Assembly (NCBI GenBank): GCA_016463225.1
Contig: JAEMRT010000044.1
Location: 1-38,362 of the forward strand
Length of the DNA stretch: 38,362 bases
From: Sphingopyxis sp.
GTDB lineage: Bacteria; Pseudomonadota; Alphaproteobacteria; Sphingomonadales; Sphingomonadaceae
Reading direction: 5' to 3'
Of this stretch, positions 16,178-24,701 are shown piece after piece. The translations under genes and the position numbers were made by a program. Each line of letters opens with the position of its first letter. The stretch's first letter is position 1. The notes beneath the pieces are model-generated. The model had not been told where the DNA came from. It was given only the letters and a program-made list of their open reading frames with translations, and made no database searches.

Positions 16178-18292
16178 ATGCGTTTGCTTTCCTCCGCCGG
16201 TTTTACCCTCGCCATCTTCCTCGCCGCCCCCGCCTTTGCGCAGGACCGCGCCACCGCGGGCAGCGACGACGATGTGCACACCGGCGACCCGATCATCGTC
16301 ACCGCGCCCTATGTCCGCAGCCTCGACATCCTTGGCAATGTGTCGGTGCTGGAAGGCGACGAGCTGGCGCGCGACATCCGCGGCCAGATTGGTGACACGC
16401 TGACCCGCCAGGCGGGCGTATCGGCGACCAGCTTTGCCCCAGGCGCATCGCGCCCGGTGCTGCGCGGCTTTTCGGGCGAGCGCGTCCGCGTGTTGACCGA
16501 CGGGATCGGGTCGATCGACGTGTCGAACACCTCGGCCGACCACGCTGTCACCATCGACCCGCTGACCGTCGAGCGCATCGAAATCCTGCGCGGCCCCGCG
16601 GTGCTGCTGTTCGGCAGCCAGGCGATCGGCGGCGCTGTCAATCTGTTCGACCGCCGCATCCCGCGCAAAGTGCCGTCGGACCATGTCCATATCGACGCGA
16701 TCGGCGGCTATGCGACCGCCGCCGACGACCGCAATATCGGCAGCTCGATCGACGTCGCGCTGAGCCCGCAGATCGTCGCGCATCTCGACGGCAGCTGGCG
16801 CAAGACCGGCGACGCGCGCGCGGGCGGCTATATCTATGCGCCGGGCATCCGCGGCGACCTGCTCCACCTGGCCGAACATGAAGTCGAGGAAGGGCATCTT
16901 GACGAAGCCGCCGAACTGACCGCCGACGCCAACCGGCGCGGCAAAATTCCCAATACGGCCAGCGAAACCTGGACCGCCGCCGGCGGCCTGTCGCTGATCA
17001 ACGACGGCGGCCAGCTGGGCGTTTCGCTCAGCTATTTCGACAGCAATTATGGCGTACCGTCGCGCCCGAACACCGCGCTCCACGAAGAAGGGGAAGAGGG
17101 AGACGGCCATGACCATGGCGAAGGTCCGGTCACCATCGGCCTGAAGCAATGGCGCGCCGATGTCCGCGGTGAGGTCGAGTTGGGCGACGGCTTCTTCGAC
17201 AAGCTGCGCCTGCGCGGCGGCTATGCCGACTATGAGCATACCGAGTTCGAGGGCGACGAGGTCGGCACCGTCTTTTACAACACCGGCGTCGAAGGTCGCC
17301 TCGAACTCGCGCAGAACGATCGCGGCGGCTGGCGCGGCGCCAGCGGTCTGCAATTCAGCCACCGCGATTTCGACGCAGTGGGTGCCGAAGCGTTTGTCCC
17401 GCGCAACCTGACCGACCAGTTCGCGCTGTTTACGCTGCAGGAATGGACGTTGGGCTCGCTCGGCGTCGAGGCCGCGGCACGATACGAAACGACCGATGTC
17501 CGCGCCCCGGCGCTGGGCATTTCGCGCAATTTCGATACCTTCTCGGGCGCTTTGGGCGCGAATTACGAGATCAGCGAGAGCGCCAAGATCGGCGTTTCGG
17601 TCGCCCGCGCCGTCCGCGCGCCATCGGCCGAAGAATTATTCTCGAACGGCCCGCACATCGCCACCCAGTCGTTCGAGGTCGGCGACGTCAACCTGAAGCG
17701 CGAAGCGAGCTGGGGCGCCGAAGCGTCGTTCAAGGTCAAGACCGACGCGTTCAGCCTGAGCCTCACCGGCTATTCCAACTGGTTCGACAATTTCATCTAT
17801 TCCGAAGCGACCGGCGACGAAGAAGATGAACTGCCGGTGTTCCAATATTTCCAGCGCGACGCCCGCGTCTGGGGCTTCGAGGCCGAGGCGAGCGCGCGGC
17901 TGGCGCAGATCGGCGGCTTCAATATCGTCGGCGACGTCGTCGCCGACATGACGCGCGCCAAGATCAAGGGCGGCGACCATGTCCCGCGCATCCCCGCGAT
18001 GCGCGTGCTGGGCGGGCTTGAGGCGCAGGGTAACCGCATCGATGCCCGCGCCGAGGTCGAATGGACCGACGACCAGACCCGCATCGCGCCGTTCGAAACC
18101 GCGACCAAGGGCTTCACGCTGGTCAATGCGTCGATCAGCTGGCGGCCGCTGCCCGACACCAAAAATCTGACGCTCAGCCTCGCAGCGAACAACATCTTTG
18201 ATGTCGAAGCGCGGCGCCACGCCAGCTTTACCAAGGATTATGTGCCGCTGACCGGCCGCGATATCCGGATTACCGCGCGGGCGAGTTTCTGA
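16178..18292 (+). CDS. TonB-dependent outer membrane receptor, ZnuD-like (probable zinc uptake)
   Basis: The 704-residue protein has a signal peptide (about 1-21, ending APAFA), a TonB-box-like stretch (DPIIVTAP, 37-44), a plug domain with RPVLRGFSGERVRVLTDGI (92-110) and VERIEILRGPAVLLFGSQ (131-148), and a beta barrel ending in aromatic F. Two His/acid-rich segments stand out: HLAEHEVEEGHLDE (230-243) and HEEGEEGDGHDHGEG (302-316), the latter in an external-loop position. Such loops are known in ZnuD zinc receptors. Length fits ZnuD-type receptors. It is monocistronic, divergent from cysK and ends at a hairpin (18298-18325). Zinc is the best guess; copper, nickel or a cobalamin-like ligand cannot be excluded. 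Confidence 0.88.
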   Translation: MRLLSSAGFTLAIFLAAPAFAQDRATAGSDDDVHTGDPIIVTAPYVRSLDILGNVSVLEGDELARDIRGQIGDTLTRQAGVSATSFAPGASRPVLRGFSGERVRVLTDGIGSIDVSNTSADHAVTIDPLTVERIEILRGPAVLLFGSQAIGGAVNLFDRRIPRKVPSDHVHIDAIGGYATAADDRNIGSSIDVALSPQIVAHLDGSWRKTGDARAGGYIYAPGIRGDLLHLAEHEVEEGHLDEAAELTADANRRGKIPNTASETWTAAGGLSLINDGGQLGVSLSYFDSNYGVPSRPNTALHEEGEEGDGHDHGEGPVTIGLKQWRADVRGEVELGDGFFDKLRLRGGYADYEHTEFEGDEVGTVFYNTGVEGRLELAQNDRGGWRGASGLQFSHRDFDAVGAEAFVPRNLTDQFALFTLQEWTLGSLGVEAAARYETTDVRAPALGISRNFDTFSGALGANYEISESAKIGVSVARAVRAPSAEELFSNGPHIATQSFEVGDVNLKREASWGAEASFKVKTDAFSLSLTGYSNWFDNFIYSEATGDEEDELPVFQYFQRDARVWGFEAEASARLAQIGGFNIVGDVVADMTRAKIKGGDHVPRIPAMRVLGGLEAQGNRIDARAEVEWTDDQTRIAPFETATKGFTLVNASISWRPLPDTKNLTLSLAANNIFDVEARRHASFTKDYVPLTGRDIRITARASF

Positions 18293-18297
18293 AGCCA

Positions 18298-18325
18298 TGT
18301 CGCCCTCGCTTGCGCGGGGGCGACA
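18298..18325. terminator. Hairpin between convergent genes
   Basis: A 12-bp stem (18298-18309 with 18314-18325, one mismatch) with loop TTGC lies just after the receptor stop and just after the stop of the convergent minus-strand gene. The sequence is TGTCGCCCTCGC / GCGGGGGCGACA. There is no long T-run on either side, so termination strength is uncertain. Confidence 0.6.
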
Positions 18326-18331
18326 ATCACA

Positions 18332-18871
18332 TCAAAACGGCAGCAGCTTGCGCTTGTTCCAGTAGATCGAGGTCGCCGCCGCATAGGCGCCGACCTTTTC
18401 CCACGCCGCATTGTCGACCTTTTCGATATCGACACCGCTGTCGATATAGGCCTGAACGATGGCCATGATCTGATCTTCGGACATGTCGCTCGACAGGTCG
18501 GGGTTGGCGCCTGCGGGGCCGAAGTCGAGCGCCTTGTCGACGACCGCCGATGGCAGGTTGAGCTTGGCGATGTCACCGACGAGCCATTCGCGCGAAATGC
18601 GTGCAAGGCTGTAGTCGAAATAGGTGGCCTTTTGGGCTTCGGTGATTCCATGCTTGGCAACGCAGTCGTCGGAAACCGTCGCCAGTTGCTTGAATAGCGC
18701 ATCGCGCGACGCGTCGTCGCCAGCGCCCGCCATCGCCGCGCCGATCGACGCCTTGGTGTCGGCAGCAATCGCCGACACAACGCAATCGAATTTCTCGCCT
18801 TCCTGCGCCGTGGCCACCGTCGGCACCGCCGCCAGTGCCAGCGCGGCGCCCGCCATCAAACCCTTCAGCAT
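18332..18871 (-). CDS. Secreted protein of unknown function
   Basis: From ATG 18871 the product has 179 residues. An N-terminal signal peptide (about 1-22, MLKGLMAGAALALAAV then VATAQ) precedes a mature helical, acidic domain. Two Cys (C30 in FDCVV and C70 in DDCVAKHG) could form a periplasmic disulfide. The C terminus reads SIYWNKRKLLPF. A purine-rich AAGGG stands 9 nt before the start. The frame is open further upstream into fabG, but the signal peptide fixes the start. It lies 34 bp downstream of fabG, where acpP often sits in other bacteria, but it is not an acyl carrier protein: no DSL phosphopantetheine motif is present. No family is recognised. Confidence 0.8.
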   Translation of the reverse strand: MLKGLMAGAALALAAVPTVATAQEGEKFDCVVSAIAADTKASIGAAMAGAGDDASRDALFKQLATVSDDCVAKHGITEAQKATYFDYSLARISREWLVGDIAKLNLPSAVVDKALDFGPAGANPDLSSDMSEDQIMAIVQAYIDSGVDIEKVDNAAWEKVGAYAAATSIYWNKRKLLPF

Positions 18872-18905
18872 GCAGATATTCCCTTCCCCGTCGCGACGCG
18901 ATCCC

Positions 18906-19646
<741 letters not shown>

Positions 19647-19671
19647 CTGAATTCCTCCTGAAATCTTTGAA

Positions 19672-20610
19672 TTAGAGCGTCTTGAGCAGTGCTTCGATGT
19701 CGTCCATCGAAATGACGCTAGCCGTCTCGACCTCGCCCGATGCGCTGCGCTTGACCATCGGCGACAGCACTTTGCCGCCGAACTCCACGAAATGCGAGAC
19801 CCCGACACCTTCCATCGCACCAACACTCTCGCGCCAGCGGACGCGGCCGGTGACTTGCTGGACCAGCAGGTCGCGGATTGTTTCGGCGTCGCTGACCGGG
19901 CTCGCGGTGACATTGGCGACCACGGGCACGAGCGGCGCGGCGGGCGGGTTGGCGCCCAGCGCATCGGCCATCGCGTCGGCGGCGGGCTGCATCAGCGCAC
20001 AGTGGAAGGGCGCCGACACCGGCAGCAGCACGCCGCGCTTGATGCCATAATCCTTGACCAGCGCGACCGCGCGTTCGACCGCACCCTTGTGGCCCGAGAT
20101 CACGACCTGCGAGGGGTCATTGTCGTTGGCGACGGTGCAGATTTCGCCCTCGGCGGCCGCATCGGCGAGCTTCTGTGCCGTTTCCATGTCAGCGCCGAGC
20201 AGCGCTGCCATCGCGCCGATGCCGACCGGCACCGCCGCCTGCATCGCCTGCCCGCGCGTCTTGAGCAGCCGCGCCGTAGTTGCGAGGTCGAACGCACCCG
20301 CGGCGCACAGCGCGCTATATTCACCGAGGCTGTGCCCCGCGACATAATCAGCCTTGGCCGCCAGCGTCACGCCGCCTTCCTTCTCCAGCACGCGCAGCGT
20401 CGCGATTGCGTTCGCCATGATAGCGGGCTGAGCGTTTTCGGTGAGGACCAGCTGGTCCTCCGGCCCTTCGGTCATCAGCCGGAACAGCTTTTGCCCGAGC
20501 GCATCGTCGACCTCCTGAAACACTTCGCGCGCGACCGGCGACGCGTCGGACAGCGCCTTGCCCATGCCGACCGCCTGGCTGCCCTGACCCGGAAAGATGA
20601 ATGCGCGCAT
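19672..20610 (-). CDS. fabD: Malonyl-CoA:ACP transacylase FabD
   Basis: FabD loads malonyl groups from CoA to acyl carrier protein. The 312-residue product starts RAFIFPGQGSQAVGMG (2-17). It has the nucleophile elbow GHSLGEYSA (92-100) with S94, the conserved Arg in the TRGQAMQ helix (119-125), and the catalytic His in APFHCALM (200-207, H203). Length matches the family. The start ATG at 20610 is preceded only by a weak purine stretch. It is 45 bp after the stop of the LD-carboxypeptidase gene, which may sit in the same transcript, and is followed by fabG. Confidence 0.97.
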   Translation of the reverse strand: MRAFIFPGQGSQAVGMGKALSDASPVAREVFQEVDDALGQKLFRLMTEGPEDQLVLTENAQPAIMANAIATLRVLEKEGGVTLAAKADYVAGHSLGEYSALCAAGAFDLATTARLLKTRGQAMQAAVPVGIGAMAALLGADMETAQKLADAAAEGEICTVANDNDPSQVVISGHKGAVERAVALVKDYGIKRGVLLPVSAPFHCALMQPAADAMADALGANPPAAPLVPVVANVTASPVSDAETIRDLLVQQVTGRVRWRESVGAMEGVGVSHFVEFGGKVLSPMVKRSASGEVETASVISMDDIEALLKTL

Positions 20611-20655
20611 TTGGCGTCCCCTATGGTGTGATTTGTGACACCGGCGCCTATTCCT

Positions 20656-21483
20656 TCACCCCGCGCGATGCAAGCCGAAGGGGACCACCTTGTTGTCCGC
20701 ATCATGCCCGATGTCGGCGCGGCCAAGCCATGGAATGCCACACCGCGCGCACCAGTCCTGCGCGATCTCCTCGGCCTCCACGCCGAACGGCCGGTCGTTC
20801 TCGCGAATGTCGCCGACGCGGCCAAGCCGGAGTCCCGCCAGCCCGCGCGGCGCCAGATAGGTGGCAACGTGAAAGAAGGCGCGGTCAAAGGCGTAGAGAT
20901 ATTCGCTCACCTCCTCGACCAGCAGCACATGCCCCGACAAATCGGGTTCGAGCGGGGTGCCGAGCATCATCGACAGCGTCATCAGGTTGAACGCCGCATG
21001 GCGCGCACCGTGCTGCAATCCCGCCTCGCACGCGCCCGGATCGCGCGCGACCAGCCAGTCGAGCGCGCGCAGCACCGCCGCGTCACCACTCTCCCGGCGA
21101 ATATCGGCGACCATCGGCCCGTGCGCGACATGATCGAACCCGTCGCGATAGAGCGCGCCGAGCAGATTGCCCTGGTCCGAATAGCCGAGAAACGCCTTGC
21201 GCCGCGCGACGTCGGTCATCGCCGTCACCGCATCCTCGGCGATCCGGCACGCGCCGTAACCGCCGCGCGCGAACCACAGCGCGTCGATGTCGGGGCGATT
21301 CGCCATTTCGACCAGCGCGGCGAACCGATGTCCGTCCTCGCCCGCGAAATGCCCGTGCGTCGCGAAGCATTGCGGATCGAAGATCAGCTCGACGTCGGGA
21401 TAGCCAAGGCTGGCGAGCGCGCGGACGGCCTCGGCATCGTCGGGCAATATGGGGGTCGAGGGGGCGACTATTCCTATGCGCAT
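20656..21483 (-). CDS. ldcA: LD-carboxypeptidase (LdcA/MccF family, peptidase S66)
   Basis: LdcA cleaves the terminal D-Ala from murein tetrapeptides in the cytoplasm, producing tripeptides for recycling. The 275-residue protein has the S66 layout: an N-terminal domain with ARGGYGACRI (72-81), the nucleophile in LGYSDQGNLL (99-108, S102), the Glu in LLVEEVSEYLYAFDR (187-201), and the His in ADIGHDADN (256-264, H260). These form the Ser-Glu-His triad known for LdcA. ATG 21483 is preceded by GGGAGAAGG, which is one arm of the palindrome at 21489-21509. A Mur ligase of the MurC/Mpl type is transcribed divergently from the other side, which supports a role in murein recycling. MccF-like detoxification is the alternative. 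Confidence 0.9.
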   Translation of the reverse strand: MRIGIVAPSTPILPDDAEAVRALASLGYPDVELIFDPQCFATHGHFAGEDGHRFAALVEMANRPDIDALWFARGGYGACRIAEDAVTAMTDVARRKAFLGYSDQGNLLGALYRDGFDHVAHGPMVADIRRESGDAAVLRALDWLVARDPGACEAGLQHGARHAAFNLMTLSMMLGTPLEPDLSGHVLLVEEVSEYLYAFDRAFFHVATYLAPRGLAGLRLGRVGDIRENDRPFGVEAEEIAQDWCARCGIPWLGRADIGHDADNKVVPFGLHRAG

Positions 21484-21488
21484 TAGAA

Positions 21489-21656
21489 CCTTCTCCCCAT
21501 GGGAGAAGGATACGCAGCCTTGCCAGCTTGCTGGCTAGGCGAAGTTGGATGAGGGGGTCTGCCGTATCGTTTCACCAGCACCCTCGCATCCCCTCACCCA
21601 GCTTCGACTAAGCGCTGCGCGCTAAGTCTGCGCAACCCTCTCCCAACGGGAGAGGG
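21489..21656. repeat. REPIN-like double palindromic element between ldcA and the Mur ligase gene
   Basis: Two copies of a roughly 70-nt unit face each other. Unit A (plus, from 21489) is: hairpin CCTTCTCCC-CAT-GGGAGAAGG (21489-21509), hairpin 21517-21540 with a T.T mismatch, then GAAGTTGGATGAGGG (21541-21555). Unit B (minus, from 21656) has the same order: CCCTCTCCC-GTT-GGGAGAGGG, a hairpin at 21606-21628 with a T.T mismatch in the same place, then GAAGCTGGGTGAGGG. Several stem positions differ between A and B but stay paired. The overall design is that of REP doublets. A further partial copy appears at 38335-38362. Confidence 0.85.
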
Positions 21657-21697
21657 AAGCAATTGCAAATGACCGATGGAAGCCATATCGCGCCGCC

Positions 21698-23080
21698 ATG
21701 TCGGAAAACAAATCCTATTTCTTCTGCGGCATCGGCGGGTCGGGTATGTTGCCGCTGGCAATGATCGTCGCGGCGCGCCGCGCCAGCGTGGCAGGTTCGG
21801 ACCGCAGCCGCGATCAGGGGCGCTCGCCCGACAAATTCGCCTGGCTCGAACGTCAGGGCATCGAATTTTTTCCGCAAGACGGCAGCGGCCCCAAAGCTGG
21901 CCAGATCCTCGTCACCTCGGCGGCGGTCGAGGACAGCGTTCCCGACGTCGCCGCCGCCAACGCGCTCGGCCTCGCGCGCATGACCCGCGCCGACCTCAAC
22001 GCCGCACTGTTCAACGCCGCGGGCAAGGCAATCGGCGTCGGCGGGACCAGCGGCAAATCGACCATTACCGGGATGATCGGCTGGATTCTGGACCGCGCGG
22101 GCCGCAAACCGACGGTCATGAACGGCGCCGTGATGCGCAATTCCGCCAATGCCGACCTCCCCTTCGCGAGTGCACTGGTCGGCGATGACGCCCTTTATGT
22201 CAGCGAAGTCGATGAAAGCGACGGCTCGATCGCGCTCTATCGCCCCGACGTCGCCGTCGTCACCAACATCAGCCTCGACCACAAGAGCCTCGCCGAACTC
22301 CACGCGCTGTTCGGCGATTTTGCCGCGAAAGCCCGCATCGCGGTGATCAACGCCGACGATCCTGAATCGGCACCGCTGCTCGCGGGCGACAATATCATGC
22401 CCTTTGGTTTCGGCGCCAACGCTGCAATCCGCGGCAGCGATTTTCAGGCGCTGCCCGACGGCTGCCGCTTCACCATCGACTTTGCGGGCGATCAGCACGC
22501 GGTGCACTTGCGGATGCCCGGACGTCACAATGCCGCCAACGCCCTCGCCGCGATCGCCGCCGCGCTGGCGGTCGACATTCCTGTCGCTCAGTCGGTCGCC
22601 GCGCTCGCCGATTTCGCGGGCCTCGCGCGCCGCTACGAAGTGCTCGGGCAAGCGGGCGGCGTCACCGTCATCGACGATTTCGCACATAACCCCGACAAGG
22701 TCGCCGCGACCCTCGCCGCCGTGGCGGAACTGCCCGGCCGCGCCCTGCTCTTCTTCCAGCCGCACGGCTACGGACCGCTGCGCCAGATGGGCCAGCAACT
22801 CGCCGCCAGCTTCGCGAAGGGCATGCGCCCCGACGACAAGCTCTACGTCTGCGATCCCGTCTATTTCGGCGGCACTGTCGACCGCAGCATCGGCAGCGAG
22901 ACGCTTGTCGCCACGATCGTCGCAGGCGGCGCCGATGCGGTGCATATGACGACGCGCGCCGCATGCGGCACCGCGATGCTCGACGCGGCAAAACCCGGCG
23001 ACCGCATCCTCATTCTCGGTGCACGCGATGACACACTCTCCGAATTCGGGCGCGAGCTTCTCGAAAAATTGTCGGCGTAG
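21698..23080 (+). CDS. Mur ligase of the MurC/Mpl type, probable murein recycling ligase
   Basis: The 460-residue protein has the three Mur ligase domains: FFCGIGGSGMLPLAM (8-22), a P-loop GVGGTSGKSTITG (113-125), the SEVDESDGS motif, TNISLDHKSL, GRHNAANALAAIAAAL and IDDFAHNPDKV. Length fits Mpl (about 457) better than MurC. The P-loop reads GTSGKST, not the GTHGKTT of both MurC and Mpl, and DESDGS is MurC-like. The real MurC is at 377-1810, so this paralogue needs another job. Mpl reattaches recycled tripeptide to UDP-MurNAc, which agrees with the divergent LD-carboxypeptidase next door. Other peptide substrates cannot be excluded. No strong Shine-Dalgarno precedes ATG 21698; the motif-containing N terminus sets the start. 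Confidence 0.85.
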   Translation: MSENKSYFFCGIGGSGMLPLAMIVAARRASVAGSDRSRDQGRSPDKFAWLERQGIEFFPQDGSGPKAGQILVTSAAVEDSVPDVAAANALGLARMTRADLNAALFNAAGKAIGVGGTSGKSTITGMIGWILDRAGRKPTVMNGAVMRNSANADLPFASALVGDDALYVSEVDESDGSIALYRPDVAVVTNISLDHKSLAELHALFGDFAAKARIAVINADDPESAPLLAGDNIMPFGFGANAAIRGSDFQALPDGCRFTIDFAGDQHAVHLRMPGRHNAANALAAIAAALAVDIPVAQSVAALADFAGLARRYEVLGQAGGVTVIDDFAHNPDKVAATLAAVAELPGRALLFFQPHGYGPLRQMGQQLAASFAKGMRPDDKLYVCDPVYFGGTVDRSIGSETLVATIVAGGADAVHMTTRAACGTAMLDAAKPGDRILILGARDDTLSEFGRELLEKLSA

Positions 23081-23083
23081 AAA

Positions 23084-23114
23084 AGGCGCCGGTGGTCAAA
23101 GACCGCCGACGCCT
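23084..23114. terminator. Convergent-gene terminator hairpin
   Basis: A 14-bp stem with two mismatches (23084-23097 with 23101-23114) and loop AAA lies between the Mur ligase stop and the subtilase stop. In the minus direction it is followed by TTTT (23084-23081), so it should work best for the subtilase transcript. Confidence 0.7.
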
Positions 23115-23133
23115 CCCCAAATATCCTGGTCGA

Positions 23134-24357
23134 TCAGCGGTGCGCGATCGGGTCGCGGTTGCCGTCGGGATCGTTGATCGCCAACCCGTCGGCGCGCACG
23201 GCGCCCAGCAGGAACAGGCCCGCCACATGCGGCGTCGCCATCGAGGTACCCGAAATAGTGTTGTAGCCGCCGTCCTTCCACGTCGACTGGATCGAAACGC
23301 CCGGCGCCGCCCAGTCGATCGGCGGATTGCCGAAGTTGGAGAAGCTGGCCCACACATCGTTGCGATCGACGGCGGAAACGGTGACGATATTGGGCCCGTT
23401 GGCGCGCGCCGGCGACTTGGTCGTCGCGCTGGTGCTTTCGTTGCCTGCAGCGAGCGCAAAGACGATGCCATTGCTCGCCGCCGCGATCACCGCATCGTCG
23501 AGTGCCTGCGAGGCACCGCCGCCAAGGCTCATATTGGCGACATCGCCGCTGCGCCCGGTCGCCGCAACATAATCGACCCCCGCGATGATGTCGGCATAGC
23601 TGCCGGTACCGCGACGATTGAGCACCCGTACCGCGGCAACCCGCGTCCCCGGCGCGACCCCCACGACCCCGATGCTGTTGTTCACCGCCCCTATGGTCCC
23701 GGCAACATGCGTGCCGTGGCCGTTCGTATCTTCAGCCGAGCTTTCGCGCGCCACGAAGTTGCGACTGAGCACGGTGTCGACGATCAGGTCGGGGTGGTTG
23801 AGATCGATGCCGGTGTCGATGACCCATGCGATCCCGGCTGCGGTCGTCGTGCCACCGCCGACGCGGGTGATCCCGACCGGCACCGTCTGCGCGGGTGGCG
23901 TACCGCCACCACCGCCCGGCTTGGCATTGATGCCGACCGGATCGATTATCGACGCCACCTGGTCCTGTTCGCAATAGGCGATGTTCGGATTGCGCGCCTG
24001 CATGTTGGCGACGCCTTGCGCCGACGCCTGTACGGCAAAGCCCTGCAAGGCGGTTGAATAGACGTGGCTGACATTGCCGCCGCCGGCATTGGCCGATCGC
24101 ACGGCTTCGGCCCGCTCGTTGCCGCGGCCGACCGCGCGGGCGCGAAAGACGCAGATATAGCTGCCGGCGATCTTGTCGCCGGCCTTCAGCTCTGCGGCCG
24201 GCGCCGTGGCGGAAGCCGCCGCCGGCGTCGAAGCTGTCCTGGCTGGAGGCAATTGCACCAGCCAGTCGCCCGCCATGCCCTTGCCGCCGGCCGCCGCATA
24301 AGCCGCCCCGGCCAACGCCACGAGCGCCACCCCACCAATGATTCCGGATTTACGCAT
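23134..24357 (-). CDS. Secreted subtilisin-like serine protease (peptidase S8)
   Basis: From ATG 24357 (GGGGAG 7 nt upstream) the protein has 407 residues. A TTG one codon earlier is a weaker option. It has a signal peptide (about 1-22), an Ala/Thr-rich linker, an inhibitor-I9-like propeptide (about 63-137, GSYICVFRARA to AYCEQDQV), a Gly/Pro-rich hinge, then the subtilase domain with the full triad: D181 (VIDTGIDLNHPDL), H214 (NGHGTHVAGT) and S372 (SGTSMATPHVAG). Oxyanion N306 is in ALAAGNES. The protease is of the compact proteinase-K-like kind and is probably exported and autoprocessed. It is monocistronic, convergent with the Mur ligase gene. Whether it is a nutritional or cell-envelope protease cannot be told. 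Confidence 0.93.
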   Translation of the reverse strand: MRKSGIIGGVALVALAGAAYAAAGGKGMAGDWLVQLPPARTASTPAAASATAPAAELKAGDKIAGSYICVFRARAVGRGNERAEAVRSANAGGGNVSHVYSTALQGFAVQASAQGVANMQARNPNIAYCEQDQVASIIDPVGINAKPGGGGGTPPAQTVPVGITRVGGGTTTAAGIAWVIDTGIDLNHPDLIVDTVLSRNFVARESSAEDTNGHGTHVAGTIGAVNNSIGVVGVAPGTRVAAVRVLNRRGTGSYADIIAGVDYVAATGRSGDVANMSLGGGASQALDDAVIAAASNGIVFALAAGNESTSATTKSPARANGPNIVTVSAVDRNDVWASFSNFGNPPIDWAAPGVSIQSTWKDGGYNTISGTSMATPHVAGLFLLGAVRADGLAINDPDGNRDPIAHR

Positions 24358-24542
24358 CAAAAATCTCCCCGTTTTTCGATCCGGGAAAGCTGCGCCCGAC
24401 GGCCGCGCAATGCTATCAATTTCTCACCCCGGGCCGCACTTTTACATCACCTGTCAGGAAGCATCGTCGACCGGGTGGTTTTTGTATCAAAATTGCTCAT
24501 CTTGGCGAGTGGTACTGGCAGGTCGCCGCCGCCCCGCGAAGC

Positions 24543-24570
24543 TTGCTTTCCGTCCCCAAATCTGTATAGG
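24543..24570 (+). promoter_or_regulatory. Candidate promoter of the rpsF-rpsR-rplI operon
   Basis: TTGCTT (24543-24548) and TATAGG (24565-24570) are spaced 16 bp apart, a plausible housekeeping-type promoter about 130 bp before rpsF. The preceding part of this 344-bp gap, 24358-24542, holds the ribosome binding site and presumably the promoter of the divergent subtilase gene; I see no gene or clear motif there. Confidence 0.55.
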
Positions 24571-24701
24571 CGCCCTCATTCGGGGCGAGGCTCTATGCCA
24601 TCGCCCCGTTTGCTTTGCACCGATTCGCAAGGCGAGACGACAGCCGGAGGGGCCTGCGATTGGCGCAGGTCAGCGATCGGCCAAATCGAAGGAAGCGCAC
24701 C
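24571..24701 (+). promoter_or_regulatory. Structured leader of the S6/S18/L9 operon
   Basis: About 130 nt lie between the proposed promoter and rpsF. Hairpin 1 (24581-24608) pairs CGGGGCGA with TCGCCCCG and GGC with GCC, with one bulged A and loop TCTAT. Hairpin 2 (24653-24669) is CCTGCG-ATTGG-CGCAGG, flanked by GCCG (24643-24646) and CGGC. S6:S18 heterodimer-binding leaders upstream of rpsF are known in many bacteria and regulate the operon. I cannot confirm the conserved motif here, so the autoregulatory role is inference. Confidence 0.45.

Noticed and set aside
16133..17362. Open frame of 409 codons on the minus strand within the ZnuD-like receptor
   Set aside because: Antisense artefact; no motif, and the plus-strand receptor is complete.
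18332..18871. acpP following fabG
   Set aside because: The protein has a signal peptide and no DSL phosphopantetheine site.
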